NCBI GenBank assembly: GCA_025359165.1
Contig: JANYHG010000250.1
Span: forward strand, 1 to 43,718
Origin: Hyphomicrobiaceae bacterium
Lineage (GTDB): Bacteria; Pseudomonadota; Alphaproteobacteria; Rhizobiales; Hyphomicrobiaceae
Length of the DNA stretch: 43,718 nucleotides
Reading direction: 5' to 3'
Below, piece by piece: positions 23,454-32,973 of this stretch; the first letter of the stretch is position 1, and each line of letters opens with the position of its first letter. Under the pieces are notes generated by a model. The model had not been told where the DNA came from. It saw only the letters and a list, made by a program, of their open reading frames with translations, and searched no databases. Position numbers and translations under genes: made by a program.

Positions 23454-25007
23454 ATGAGTGCTTCTCGCTTCTCTCTGGGTCCTGTCGCCCAAAAGAAATC
23501 AGCTGTTGCTACAATGGCACTCGTAGCCATGATGGGGCTTGGCAGCGGTTTCACCGGGGGCGTTGGAATAACCTCAGCGTATGCCCAGTTGGCACCCAGT
23601 GCCAACGTAGGTGCGCCGCCTTCGTTTGCCGACGTCGTTGATCGCGTCAAAGGGTCTGTCGTCAGCATCCACGTCGTCGGTGGCGGTAACCCGAAGGTTG
23701 CGCAGCTTCCCGCACCCGGCCCGAAGGGCACGCCTCGCGGAAAGCCGACCGAGCCTTTTGGCGGAATCCCCGGTTTGCCCGAGGATCATCCGCTCAATGA
23801 GTTTTTCAAAAATCTACCCCGTGGAAATGGTGAAGGCGGCGGTGGCGGTGGCGGCGCACCCACCTTGGCACAGGGGTCTGGTTTCGTCATATCTGAAGAT
23901 GGTTACGTGGTGACTAATAATCACGTGATCGACAACGCCACCAAAATTCAGCTCTCGTTCGACGATCAAACCGCAAAAGTCGATGCGGAGTTGATTGGCA
24001 CCGACCAACGGACCGACATCGCGCTGCTGAAGATCAAGAACCCTTCGCGCAAATTTCCATTTGTGAAATTGGCGCCGAAAGATCCTCGCGTTGGCGACTG
24101 GGTCATCGCGGTCGGTAATCCGTTTGGCTTCGGAGGCACCGTAACTGCAGGGATCGTTTCGTCCCTTGCGCGGGACGTAGGTTCTGGCCCGTACGATTAT
24201 TTGCAAATCGATGCTGCCGTTAATCGCGGTAATTCCGGCGGCCCGACGTTCAACCTCAACGGCGAGGTGATTGGTGTCAACACGGCGATTTATAGTCCGT
24301 CAGGTGGCAGTGTGGGTATTGCGTTTGCCGTGCCGGCAAAAACCGTCAACGAGGTCGTCAATCAGCTCCGGACGTCGGGCTCCGTCAGTCGCGGCTGGTT
24401 GGGCGTCAAAATCCAGAACGTCGACGAAGACACCGCCGCAAGCCTCGGTCTTGGTGAAACGCGCGGCGCGCTTGTCAATGAAGTTACTGCCGACGGTCCC
24501 GCCGCTCGCGCTGGGCTTAAGAATGGCGACACGATTTTGTCGGTCAATGGCGGCAAGATTGCCGATAGTCGTGATCTGGCTCGACGTGTGGCCGCGCTGG
24601 CTCCTAACGCCACAGCCGACGTCGTTGTTCTTCGTGCCGGCAAAGAGCAGCCGATCGCCGTGAAGTTAGGCGACTTCAAAGACGCCAGTGGACCTGTGTC
24701 GACACCTGCAAAGGCCGAGCCTACCAAGCCGACAGCGACAACTGATTTAGATGCCCTTGGTCTTAAGCTCAGTGTTGCAAAAGGAGGCGTCCAGATCGCC
24801 GATGTCGACAGCGGGTCGGATGCGGCATTAAAAGGGCTGCGCGTGGGTGACATCATCATGGAGGTCTCCAGCCAGCCGGTCACGAGTGCCGACGACGTTT
24901 CGAAAGGGCTGGCGGAGGCTAGTAAACTTGGTCGTCGCGCTTTGTTGCTTCGCGTGCGCAGTGGGGACCAGACTCGCTTCGTTGCCGTTCAGTTGAAAAA
25001 AGGCTGA
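23454..25007 (+). CDS. degP: DegP/HtrA periplasmic serine endoprotease (Do family)
   Basis: This 517-residue quality-control protease has an N-terminal signal or anchor (MALVAMMGLGSGFTGGVG). The trypsin-like domain shows triad residues His157 (TNNHVID), Asp188 (QRTDIALLK) and Ser261 (NRGNSGGPTFN). PDZ1 covers roughly residues 315-400 (GWLGVKIQNVDEDTA) and PDZ2 roughly 430-515. A poly-glycine run GEGGGGGGG near residue 127 precedes the catalytic core. It degrades misfolded envelope proteins. The ATG at 23454 was chosen because GGGAG lies upstream, rather than the GTG 37 codons earlier. Placement after ccmH, and before a two-component pair, is standard in rhizobia. Confidence 0.94.
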   Translation: MSASRFSLGPVAQKKSAVATMALVAMMGLGSGFTGGVGITSAYAQLAPSANVGAPPSFADVVDRVKGSVVSIHVVGGGNPKVAQLPAPGPKGTPRGKPTEPFGGIPGLPEDHPLNEFFKNLPRGNGEGGGGGGGAPTLAQGSGFVISEDGYVVTNNHVIDNATKIQLSFDDQTAKVDAELIGTDQRTDIALLKIKNPSRKFPFVKLAPKDPRVGDWVIAVGNPFGFGGTVTAGIVSSLARDVGSGPYDYLQIDAAVNRGNSGGPTFNLNGEVIGVNTAIYSPSGGSVGIAFAVPAKTVNEVVNQLRTSGSVSRGWLGVKIQNVDEDTAASLGLGETRGALVNEVTADGPAARAGLKNGDTILSVNGGKIADSRDLARRVAALAPNATADVVVLRAGKEQPIAVKLGDFKDASGPVSTPAKAEPTKPTATTDLDALGLKLSVAKGGVQIADVDSGSDAALKGLRVGDIIMEVSSQPVTSADDVSKGLAEASKLGRRALLLRVRSGDQTRFVAVQLKKG

Positions 25008-25040
25008 CATCGCAAGGTGCTCGTGTCGCTTGTAAAACGG

Positions 25041-25070
25041 TGGCTCCGGGAAACCGGAGCCATTAGTGTT
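25041..25070 (+). terminator. Intrinsic terminator after degP
   Basis: TGGCTCCGG (25041-25049) and CCGGAGCCA (25054-25062) form a perfect nine-pair stem closed by a GAAA tetraloop, which is unusually stable. A short T-rich stretch TTAGTGTTT follows. The hairpin lies between the degP stop and the start of the next response regulator, so it separates the two transcription units or attenuates between them. Confidence 0.8.
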
Positions 25071-25092
25071 TGAGGATCTTTTGGAGCCAGCA

Positions 25093-25773
25093 ATGCGATT
25101 ACTGGTGATCGAGGATGATCGAGAAACAGCGCAATTTCTTGTGAAAGCGTTGAAAGAAAGTGGTCATGGCGCAGATGCGGCGGCCGATGGTGATACCGGA
25201 TTGGCGATGGCGCGCGACGGCAACTACGATGTTCTGATTGTCGACCGGATGTTGCCGAAGCGCGACGGTCTCACTCTCATCGAAACCTTGAGAGGCGAGG
25301 GTGCGCGCACACCGGCCTTGATTTTGTCGGCTCTTGGATCGGTCGATGATCGCGTCAAAGGTTTGCGGTCGGGCGGGGACGACTATCTCACGAAGCCTTA
25401 TGCGTTTTCTGAACTTCTCGCGCGCGTCGAGGCACTGGGACGTCGCTCAGAGCCCGAAGCGACGACCACTCGTTATATTGTCGGGGACTTGGTGCTTGAT
25501 CGATTAAGTCACAAAGTGTCGAGGGGCGGTGAGTCGATATTACTGCAGGCGCGTGAATTCCGGCTGCTCGAATATCTCATGCGACACGCCGGCCAAGTCA
25601 TAACCCGAACAATGCTGTTGGAGCATGTATGGGACTACCACTTCGATCCACAAACCAACGTAATCGACGTGCATGTTTCGCGGCTGCGGTCGAAGATCGA
25701 CAAAGGATTTCCGAAGCCCTTGCTTCACACAGTCAGAGGCGCTGGGTACGTCGTGCGAGCCGACGATGAATAA
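25093..25773 (+). CDS. OmpR-family response regulator
   Basis: This 226-residue regulator has the receiver pocket VIEDD, phosphoacceptor Asp51 in LIVDRMLPKRDG and the conserved Lys in YLTKPYAF. The winged-helix output domain shows LLQAREFRLLEYLMRH, TNVIDVHVSRLRSKI and HTVRGAGYVV. The ATG at 25093 follows GGAG with good spacing, so the first nine codons of the longer frame are excluded. It overlaps its kinase by eight bases. In rhizobia this pair sits between degP and glnE. Its targets are not known to me; degP next door is a plausible one. Confidence 0.9.
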   Translation: MRLLVIEDDRETAQFLVKALKESGHGADAAADGDTGLAMARDGNYDVLIVDRMLPKRDGLTLIETLRGEGARTPALILSALGSVDDRVKGLRSGGDDYLTKPYAFSELLARVEALGRRSEPEATTTRYIVGDLVLDRLSHKVSRGGESILLQAREFRLLEYLMRHAGQVITRTMLLEHVWDYHFDPQTNVIDVHVSRLRSKIDKGFPKPLLHTVRGAGYVVRADDE

Positions 25774-27217
25774 GGAGTTGGTGTCCTCGTTTTATCTGCA
25801 CCGAATGCCTCTGCGCGCGGCATTTTTCGCTCTGTCCCTTCTGATTCCTGCTTCAGCAATATTCGCAGCGTTCATCGGCGGTGAGGTGAACAGAATATTG
25901 ACCGCGCATACTGTGGATGCACTTCGGACCGAAGTCGGCTTTTTCAAATCTGAATTCGATCGTGGCGGTATCGATGCCCTTTCGGCGGCCGTTCAAAGCC
26001 GCAGCAGCATCAGCGCATTCACGCTTTACCAGCTCACGCGGCTCGACCAACCGACACAGGTCGGGAACCTTAAAGGTCGCTTTGACGACGTCGGTGAGAG
26101 TGGACTGGTGTTCGACTTGTCCGATGCTGCATTGAAGGGGTCGGAGAAAGCTGCCGGTATCGCCATTGTGGTGCCAGGTGGTGGGCGGCTGTTGGTTGCA
26201 CGCAAAATCGACACTCAGCGCCAGTTCGCGGACTATTTGAGGAACCTGACATTTTTCTGCGTCTTTGCACTTGGTGCCTTGGCGTTGGTAATAGGGTGGT
26301 TGGCAAGCCAGCGACTAAATTCTCGGGTTGCGGAGATTGCGCTGACGACCCGCTCCATTATGGGCGGTGACTTCACCCGACGCGTTGCTCGCGATCATTC
26401 GGGTGACGAATTCGACCATCTCGCGTCGAACCTCAACGCAATGTTGGCCCGGATCGAGGATTTGATGGGGGCTTTGCGAGAGGTTTCAGACAACATTGCG
26501 CACGACCTCAAGACCCCACTTACGCGGTTGCGAAACCGTGCAGAAGCGGCCCTGCGCGATGACAGTCCGGCCGCTCATCGTGAGGGGCTTGAACGCGTGA
26601 TTGAAGAAGCCGACGGCCTTATCCAGACATTCAATGCGCTATTGCTGATTGCGCGGCTCGAAGCTGGAGCTGTCGACGCAACGCTCGCGCCGTGCGATAT
26701 TTCAACTCTGGTTGCGGACCTTGTCGAGCTTTATCAACCTGTTGCAAATGATGCCAACTTGCAGATCATCAGTCGCATCGGCAGCACTCCGCGCGGAGAA
26801 ATCAATAGACAATTAGTCGGTCAAGCTGTCGCGAACATGCTCGACAACGCCATCAAATATTCTCCCGGGGATAGCGGAATGGATCCGGGTCCGATCGAGG
26901 TGTCGGTCAGCCAAGGCGATAAATGCCTTGAGATTGCGGTCGCCGATCGCGGACCCGGTATTGCGCCTGACGATCGCGACCGTGCTACAAAGCGGTTCGT
27001 GCGTCTCGAGCGGAGCAGGTCGCGCCCTGGTACCGGTCTTGGCCTTAGTCTCGTGGCAGCCGTCGCGCGCTTGCATGGCGGTGAGTTGAGGCTTGAAGAT
27101 AATGAGCCTGGTTTACGGATCGTTTTGGCGCTTGGACGTCCAAGGACAACCTCAAATCAGAAGGCGACAGTGGGAGAATTAGATCGTGTCGACAGTTCTG
27201 CAACCGTCGCTCGCTGA
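25766..27217 (+). CDS. Sensor histidine kinase
   Basis: This 483-residue kinase partners the preceding regulator. TM1 lies at about residues 17-37 (LRAAFFALSLLIPASAIFAAF), with a periplasmic domain of about 120 residues. TM2 lies at about 162-180, followed by a HAMP domain (TTRSIMGGDFTRRVA). His246 in DNIAHDLKTPLTRLR is the phosphorylation site. The ATP-binding domain has MLDNAIKYS, VADRGPGI and GTGLGLSLV. The ATG at 25766 overlaps the regulator stop. Its 3' end overlaps the glnE GTG start by 32 bases, so glnE is probably co-translated with the sensor. Confidence 0.9.
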   Translation: MNKELVSSFYLHRMPLRAAFFALSLLIPASAIFAAFIGGEVNRILTAHTVDALRTEVGFFKSEFDRGGIDALSAAVQSRSSISAFTLYQLTRLDQPTQVGNLKGRFDDVGESGLVFDLSDAALKGSEKAAGIAIVVPGGGRLLVARKIDTQRQFADYLRNLTFFCVFALGALALVIGWLASQRLNSRVAEIALTTRSIMGGDFTRRVARDHSGDEFDHLASNLNAMLARIEDLMGALREVSDNIAHDLKTPLTRLRNRAEAALRDDSPAAHREGLERVIEEADGLIQTFNALLLIARLEAGAVDATLAPCDISTLVADLVELYQPVANDANLQIISRIGSTPRGEINRQLVGQAVANMLDNAIKYSPGDSGMDPGPIEVSVSQGDKCLEIAVADRGPGIAPDDRDRATKRFVRLERSRSRPGTGLGLSLVAAVARLHGGELRLEDNEPGLRIVLALGRPRTTSNQKATVGELDRVDSSATVAR

Positions 27218-30125
27218 GCTGATCTGCGCCGCGCCGTTTACGACTAACACTGATCGGGCAACGAGAGAGATTGCAGATTTGCGCGCCGCCGCTGCTGCAA
27301 GCGGGCAGCTCGCTCCACTAAAACAATTGCTCGATAGGCAACCGGTCGAGAAATTATTGGCGGGTGTATTCAGCGCGTCGCCTTATCTAACACGGCTGAT
27401 TGTTCGCAACCCGATCCATCTCAAGTGGTGTCTGGAGGCTCCACCCGATATTCTGCAAATTTATTTTGCTCGACAACTTGGTACCGCAGTGAGTGGTGCG
27501 ACGTCGCGCTCTGAGGTGGCACGCGCCTTACGGACCTATAAATCTCAAATCGCACTTCTGACCGCGCTGGCCGATCTAGGCGGCGTATGGCCGGTCATGA
27601 CGGTTACGCGCGTTCTATCGAACGCTGCCGACATCGCCGTACAGACGGCGGTCCGATATTTGTTTTCGGATGCACAGCGACGCGGTGAATGGCTGGATGG
27701 CGAACCAGTATCTGAAGAGCGCTCCGGATATTTTGTTTTGGCCATGGGAAAACATGGAGCATTTGAACTCAACTACTCCAGCGACATCGATCTGATCGTT
27801 TTTTTTGATCCAGCCAAGTCTCGCATTTCGACTGCGGGCGACGTCACTACATACTTCGTCCGTATGACCCGTGATCTCGTCAAATTGCTGCAGGAGCCGA
27901 CCGAGGACGGTTATGTGTTCCGAACCGATCTGCGCCTTCGGCCAGATCCGGGCTCGACGCCCGTGGCAATTTCGACTGACGCTGCCGCCAACTATTATGA
28001 AAGCGTCGGGCAAAACTGGGAGCGGGCTGCGCTCATCAAAGCGCGGGTCATTGCTGGCGACGAGGCTTGCGGGCGTGATTTGTTGAATTCTCTCAGCCCT
28101 TTCATCTGGCGTAAAAATCTCGATTTCGCCGCCATTGCAGATATTCATGCCATGAAGCGGCAGATTCATGCCGTCAAAGGCTTCGGGGCAGTCGCTGTAG
28201 CAGGCCACAATATAAAAGTCGGGCGTGGCGGCATCCGCGAAATCGAGTTTTTCACGCAGACGCAACAGTTGATCGCCGGTGGCCGTCAGCACGACCTGCG
28301 CGTCGCCGATACTTTGGGGGCGCTCGACCGGTTGCTGGCGCGCAACTGGATCGTGAGCAGCGTTCGCGATGAACTCGCAGAAGCCTATCAGTTCCTGCGG
28401 CAGGTAGAGCACCGGCTTCAGATGGTTGCCGACGAACAAACCCAAACTCTGCCGACGGATTCAGACGCGCTGACAACACTTGCAGCATTTGCAGGCTTTC
28501 CGAATTTTGCGGACTTCGCCTCGGCGCTCACTGCGCGGCTGACGACCGTTCAAGGCCACTACGCTCAATTGTTCGAGAAGAGCCCGACGCTGACGGCGAC
28601 AGGACGCGACATGGTCTTCGCCGGCGCAAATGATGATCCGGCCACGTTGATCGCGCTTGCTGAAATGGGTTTTTCCTCTCCAGCATCGATCGTCGAATGC
28701 ATCCGTGGTTGGCATCATGGCCGAGTTCGTGCCGTCAGGTCAGTGCGCGCTCGTGAACTTCTGACCGAGATGCAGCCGCGCCTTGTGGAAGCGCTCGCGG
28801 CCACCGCAAATCCTGATCAGGCATTCGCCGGTTTCGACCGATTTCTAACTGACCTACCTTCAGGTGTTCAGCTGTTTTCATTGCTGAAGCAGCATCCCTC
28901 GTTGCTCGATCTCGTTGCGGCAATCATGGGTACCGCGCCGCGACTGGCCCATGTTTTAAGCCATCGTGCCCGTGTGCTCGATGCCGTCCTCGATCCCGGC
29001 TTTTTTGGTGCGGTTGCGGGCTCAGGACAAATCGGATCGATGATCGCGTCCGAGTTGGGTCGTTCCGGCACATTTGAACAGTTACTCGATCGAAGCCGCG
29101 TTATCGGCAGCGAGCAGGCGTTTCTCATCGGTTTGCGCGTTTTGAGTGGAACGATAAGTGCCGCAGACGCAGGGCAAGCCTACGCCACTTTGGCGGATCG
29201 ACTGATCGAGGGTTTGGCTGCGTGTGTTCTCGGTGAAATCCGCAGACTGCACGGCGAGATCGCCGGTGGAGAGGTCGCGGTCGTCGCTCTGGGCAAGCTC
29301 GGGGGGCGCGAGATGACGGCGGCATCGGATTTGGATTTGATCGTCGTTTATGATTTCGACGAGAACGCTTCAATGTCTGCAGGACCGAAGCCGCTCTCCG
29401 CCGTGCAATACTATGCGCGTTTTACGCAACGGCTAATTTCAGCTTTCACGGCACCGACCGCGGAGGGCGCACTGTATGAGATCGACATGCGACTTCGTCC
29501 ATCGGGCAACAAAGGTCCGGTTGCAACTCAGCTGTCGAGTTTCATTGCTTACCAATCCAGTGAGGCCTGGACATGGGAACATATGGCACTCACGCGCGCT
29601 CGCGTAGTGGCTGGACCGCCGACACTAACCGCGACGATCCGGCGCGTCGTCGGGGATGTCTTATGTCGGCCGCGCGATCGATTGAAAACCGCGAGCGACG
29701 TCCGAGACATGCGTGTGCGGATCACCAAGTCGAAGGGTACACTCGACCCCTGGGATCTCAAGCAAGTTCGTGGCGGACTGGTCGATATCGAGTTTGTTGC
29801 CCAGTACCTGCAACTCATCTACGCCGCCGATCACCCGTGTATTCTCGATCAGACGACCGAGGGGGCGTTACGCAAGTTGGCTGCCGCAGGATTGCTCGCG
29901 CCGGTAGATGCCGAGATCCTGCTGTCAGCGGTGCACCGGCTCAACAATCTGACCCAGGTACTCCGGCTCAGTCTGCTCAAAGACTTCGAGCCATCTCAGT
30001 GTCATGACGGGCTCAAACGCCTTCTGGCACACGTCGGCGGCACCCCGACCTTCGACATTCTCGCGGCGGACCTCGTCGAACAGCATGCGAAGGTCGAGGC
30101 CTTGTTCGACAGGCTCGTCGTCTGA
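27186..30125 (+). CDS. glnE: Bifunctional glutamine synthetase adenylyltransferase / adenylyl-removing enzyme
   Basis: This 979-residue GlnE adenylylates glutamine synthetase to switch it off, and deadenylylates it under nitrogen limitation, under control of PII. Two nucleotidyltransferase domains are clear: the adenylyl-removing one near residues 185-240 with NYSSDIDLIVFFD, and the adenylylating one near 700-760 with AASDLDLIVVYD. Each is followed by a helical segment, including the conserved KGTLDPWDLKQVRGGLVDIE. Length is normal for alphaproteobacteria. The GTG at 27186 follows GGGAG by nine bases. No glnA or PII gene is in the window. Confidence 0.96.
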   Translation: MSTVLQPSLAELICAAPFTTNTDRATREIADLRAAAAASGQLAPLKQLLDRQPVEKLLAGVFSASPYLTRLIVRNPIHLKWCLEAPPDILQIYFARQLGTAVSGATSRSEVARALRTYKSQIALLTALADLGGVWPVMTVTRVLSNAADIAVQTAVRYLFSDAQRRGEWLDGEPVSEERSGYFVLAMGKHGAFELNYSSDIDLIVFFDPAKSRISTAGDVTTYFVRMTRDLVKLLQEPTEDGYVFRTDLRLRPDPGSTPVAISTDAAANYYESVGQNWERAALIKARVIAGDEACGRDLLNSLSPFIWRKNLDFAAIADIHAMKRQIHAVKGFGAVAVAGHNIKVGRGGIREIEFFTQTQQLIAGGRQHDLRVADTLGALDRLLARNWIVSSVRDELAEAYQFLRQVEHRLQMVADEQTQTLPTDSDALTTLAAFAGFPNFADFASALTARLTTVQGHYAQLFEKSPTLTATGRDMVFAGANDDPATLIALAEMGFSSPASIVECIRGWHHGRVRAVRSVRARELLTEMQPRLVEALAATANPDQAFAGFDRFLTDLPSGVQLFSLLKQHPSLLDLVAAIMGTAPRLAHVLSHRARVLDAVLDPGFFGAVAGSGQIGSMIASELGRSGTFEQLLDRSRVIGSEQAFLIGLRVLSGTISAADAGQAYATLADRLIEGLAACVLGEIRRLHGEIAGGEVAVVALGKLGGREMTAASDLDLIVVYDFDENASMSAGPKPLSAVQYYARFTQRLISAFTAPTAEGALYEIDMRLRPSGNKGPVATQLSSFIAYQSSEAWTWEHMALTRARVVAGPPTLTATIRRVVGDVLCRPRDRLKTASDVRDMRVRITKSKGTLDPWDLKQVRGGLVDIEFVAQYLQLIYAADHPCILDQTTEGALRKLAAAGLLAPVDAEILLSAVHRLNNLTQVLRLSLLKDFEPSQCHDGLKRLLAHVGGTPTFDILAADLVEQHAKVEALFDRLVV

Positions 30126-30241
30126 TCTCCAGCCCTGTTTCACAGTCCGAGCGACGGATAGTTCCCGTCAATCCGTTGATATCTCCGAGACAGCAGTAAA
30201 CGTTTGCTGAACGTCACCATTGCGGTGAATGGGAGATTGGT

Positions 30242-31174
30242 ATGAAGAAGCAGACCATCGTTTTGGCGTCCGGGGTTTTGCTGGCTGCCGGGGTCATCGG
30301 TGCGCTTGCGGCACCGCCGCGTGGTGGGCATCGAGGCGACGGTTGGAGCGAGCCCGGCGGGCCGGACAGCGGGTTTTCAAGGGGCCACCATGGCGGCTGG
30401 TTTGCGCCGCGATCTCTTACGGTCGACGAATATGATGCGCGTACGCGAGAGCAGTTTGCGCGCTTGGACAAAAACGGCGACGGCGTCATAGACGCGGCCG
30501 AGCTCGAAGCCTGGGTCGCACAAAATCGAGATGGTCGACGTGGCGGCGGCGCGCAGGGCCGTGGGGAAGGTGATTTAATTCTTCGACGCTTCGGCGACAA
30601 GGATGGCAAAATCACCAAAGATGCCTTTCTCGTCGAGGCTAAACGGCGGTTTTCTCAGCTCGATCTCAATAATGACGGTAAGATCAGCGACGACGACCTG
30701 CCGCCTATGCAGCGCGGCAAGGGAGTGTTGAGAGCAGACAGTAGAGTGAATGGTGCAGGCGGGATGGGGCGCATGCTTCAAGATCTGCGTCTGGCGGATA
30801 TCAAACAAGATGGAATTATTACGCTCGAGGCCTTTCTGGCGGTGCAGACCAAGAAATTTGAAGGCTGGGACCGCAACAAAGATGGTGTGATCGACACATC
30901 CGACCTCGACGTGATGCGAAAGGAAGCGGCCGCTTATCGCGTTCAGCGTTTTTTACATACCTACGCGGCTGACACCGAAGGCAAGGTAACAAAAGATCAG
31001 TTTTATAAGGTTGCTAAAGAGCGGTTTGCGAGACTGGACCGCAAGGGGGAAGGCAAGGTTACCTTGATGCGCGGCGAGATTGGTGACTTGGACCAATCTG
31101 GTGGCGTAAAGCGTGGTTGGTTCGGCCACCGACCGCGCGATCAGGGGCCCGACGGAACCGCTACCAAAAACTGA
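30242..31174 (+). CDS. Secreted EF-hand calcium-binding protein
   Basis: This 310-residue protein has a signal peptide (TIVLASGVLLAAGVIGALAA) and a Gly/His-rich linker (residues 27-52). It contains a chain of EF-hand loops: DKNGDGVIDAAE at 76-87 and DLNNDGKISDDD at 141-152 look complete, as does DRNKDGVIDTSD at 210-221. Others, such as GDKDGKITKD, DIKQDGIITL, DTEGKVTKD and DRKGEGKVTL, are degenerate. It would bind calcium in the periplasm. Upstream, CAGTAAACGTTTGCTG (about 30195-30210) is a near-palindrome and a possible operator. A sigma factor gene starts 80 bases downstream. Confidence 0.88.
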   Translation: MKKQTIVLASGVLLAAGVIGALAAPPRGGHRGDGWSEPGGPDSGFSRGHHGGWFAPRSLTVDEYDARTREQFARLDKNGDGVIDAAELEAWVAQNRDGRRGGGAQGRGEGDLILRRFGDKDGKITKDAFLVEAKRRFSQLDLNNDGKISDDDLPPMQRGKGVLRADSRVNGAGGMGRMLQDLRLADIKQDGIITLEAFLAVQTKKFEGWDRNKDGVIDTSDLDVMRKEAAAYRVQRFLHTYAADTEGKVTKDQFYKVAKERFARLDRKGEGKVTLMRGEIGDLDQSGGVKRGWFGHRPRDQGPDGTATKN

Positions 31175-31253
31175 CATGCGCTGGCCTAGCCGGTCGTATA
31201 TGTTGCGATCGGCACCATAGTGCGAGTGCTCTCGTCGAAAGGAGCGGTGCAAG

Positions 31254-31868
31254 GTGTCTGCGCGACCGATGATGAAACCGCCCGATGTCATTGACGGAGC
31301 AGATCGAGCAACCGACGAGGCGTTGCTTCTGGCTGCGACCTCGCGCGGCGATGCGGACGCCTTTCGCCGATTGGTCGACGTACATCTTGGCGCAATACTG
31401 GGTACTGCGAGGCGCATTCTCGGCGATGCAGCGGAGGCCGAGGACGTCGCGCAGGAAGCGATGGTGCGGTTGTGGCGAAATGCAGCAAGTCTGGAACTTG
31501 GTCCTGGTGGATTGAAACCATGGTTGCGGCGTGTTGTGACCAATCTCGCGATCGACCGGATCCGGGCTCAGCGTCATACCAGCGTCGTCGCGGAAGTGCC
31601 CGAACAGCTCGTGCAGCCGGAACAGGCTTCAGGCATCGAGGCTCGCGAACTTGCGCAGTCTGTTCAGGTTGCCTTGTCCGCGCTTCCAGAGCGTCAACGG
31701 TTGGCGCTCGTGTTGTTTCACTTCGAGGGTATGAGCCAAGTCGAGGTGGGCGAAAAGTTGAGCGTATCGGACGAGGCAGTAGAATCATTATTGGCACGGG
31801 CCCGACGTAGCTTGAAAAATGCACTGAAAAACGAATGGAAGCAGTTGTTACCGGATCAAAACGACTAG
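31254..31868 (+). CDS. ECF-type RNA polymerase sigma factor
   Basis: This 204-residue sigma-70-family protein has region 2 at about residues 35-100 (DAFRRLVDVHLGAILGTARR, AEDVAQEAMVRLWRN, WLRRVVTNLAIDRIR). Region 4 lies at about 145-195 (LSALPERQRLALVLFHFEG, MSQVEVGEKLSVSDEAVESL). It lacks regions 1 and 3, as ECF factors do. The GTG at 31254 has AAAGGAG nine bases upstream; an ATG five codons later is also possible. It lies between an EF-hand protein gene and two small membrane protein genes, which suggests that it is held by an anti-sigma partner encoded just downstream. Confidence 0.9.
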   Translation: MSARPMMKPPDVIDGADRATDEALLLAATSRGDADAFRRLVDVHLGAILGTARRILGDAAEAEDVAQEAMVRLWRNAASLELGPGGLKPWLRRVVTNLAIDRIRAQRHTSVVAEVPEQLVQPEQASGIEARELAQSVQVALSALPERQRLALVLFHFEGMSQVEVGEKLSVSDEAVESLLARARRSLKNALKNEWKQLLPDQND

Positions 31869-31880
31869 TCAGATCTGCAA

Positions 31881-32423
31881 ATGCTAAATTCTGTCCGCAC
31901 TGGAAAGTTGCAAATGTCTCCGAGAACCTCATCACCGATGACCGTGTCTGAGTTCAGCCTGTTGGTCGACGTCTACGGCGCTGATCGCACGCGGTGGCCG
32001 TTGAACGCCAGGGCGTCTGCTGGTTCTTTGCTGGCGGTGGATGCGGAGGCTCGAAAGCTTCTTGCTGAAGCTGAGGCGTTAGCTGCGGTTTTGTCGCGGG
32101 CCTCCGACGTTGGTGTCAGCAATCTTGTCGAACTATCCGGCCGAATCGTTGCCAATCGCGGTGATCAACTCGGCGCCTTGGCGGGCAAGTCGAATGCTTC
32201 CAATTTCAGCGCGACGAGCGCGCGTCGCGGCCAACCTGTTCGTCAGGATTTGTGGCCCGGTGCCGCGCTGCTGGCGGCGTCTTTGATGGTCGGCGTGCTG
32301 TTGGGGCAATCTCAGCTCGGCGCTCGGGCCATACCCGCGATGGACATCATCAGCGAGATCACAGGAACCGGTGATCGGTTGGCGGCTCTCGATTTGCAAA
32401 ACGACACGATAGACGACGATTGA
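31881..32423 (+). CDS. Single-TM protein, candidate anti-sigma factor
   Basis: I do not recognise this 180-residue protein as a named family. The cytosolic N-terminal part (EFSLLVDVYGADRTRWP followed by a helical LAVDAEARKLLAEAEALAAVL) precedes one TM helix at about residues 127-147 (LWPGAALLAASLMVGVLLGQ). A short acidic periplasmic tail ends the protein (DIISEITGTGDRLAALDLQN). This layout, directly after an ECF sigma gene and before a CnrX-like sensor, fits an anti-sigma factor such as CnrY, though sequence similarity is not evident. The start is uncertain: ATGs at 31881, 31914 (weak GGAAAG upstream) and 31938 are possible, and the domain-like sequence begins at the last. Confidence 0.75.
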   Translation: MLNSVRTGKLQMSPRTSSPMTVSEFSLLVDVYGADRTRWPLNARASAGSLLAVDAEARKLLAEAEALAAVLSRASDVGVSNLVELSGRIVANRGDQLGALAGKSNASNFSATSARRGQPVRQDLWPGAALLAASLMVGVLLGQSQLGARAIPAMDIISEITGTGDRLAALDLQNDTIDDD

Positions 32424-32437
32424 ACCCGGAACTTCAG

Positions 32438-32959
32438 ATGAGTACGTCCGAGAGCACCAGCCCATTGATGCAAGCACCTACGTCACGGCGTGTTCGCATA
32501 CTTTTGTTCGCGTCGTTGGCTTTAAATGCCGTTTTCATCGGCGGACTGGCGAGTGCTGCGTTTCGACATGATCGTATTCCGTTTAGTGCGCGAGGTGGTG
32601 CGGGCCAGCAAAACCTCGCTGCATATGTAATGACCTTGCCGGCTGAGCGGCGGATGACGCTGTTCAAAGCAGCATCCGACAAGCGTCAGGCGCTCGTGCA
32701 GCAACGTGCCGTGGTGAGACGCGCGCGCGACGATGCGCAGGCATCGCTGGTTCTGGAACCATTCGACAAGGAAAAGTATCTAGCGGCTCAATCGCGCCTT
32801 GTGCAGGCCGAGCATGCTCAGCGCCTCAACCAGCGAGACATGATCGTCGAGATCGCGAATGCCATGTCGCCGGACGAGCGCCGTTCCTATAGTCGTTGGC
32901 GTGGTTCGTCGAGAGGAGCCACTGCCGAGCCCAATGACGCGCCCATCGAAAAACGATAA
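32438..32959 (+). CDS. CnrX/CpxP-like periplasmic sensor (heavy-metal resistance domain)
   Basis: This 173-residue protein has one N-terminal TM (VRILLFASLALNAVFIGGLA) and a helical periplasmic domain. The pattern LPAERRMTLFKAASDKRQAL, RRARDDAQASLVLEPFDKEKY and NAMSPDERRSYSRW is that of periplasmic heavy-metal sensors related to CnrX, ZraP and CpxP. The usual metal-binding His/Met residues are sparse, so the ligand may not be a metal. The ATG at 32438 sits 15 bases after the preceding stop. As in CnrYXH, sensor, putative anti-sigma and sigma are adjacent. The gene converges on pepN. Confidence 0.82.
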   Translation: MSTSESTSPLMQAPTSRRVRILLFASLALNAVFIGGLASAAFRHDRIPFSARGGAGQQNLAAYVMTLPAERRMTLFKAASDKRQALVQQRAVVRRARDDAQASLVLEPFDKEKYLAAQSRLVQAEHAQRLNQRDMIVEIANAMSPDERRSYSRWRGSSRGATAEPNDAPIEKR

Positions 32960-32973
32960 CGGTCTATGCGTGC

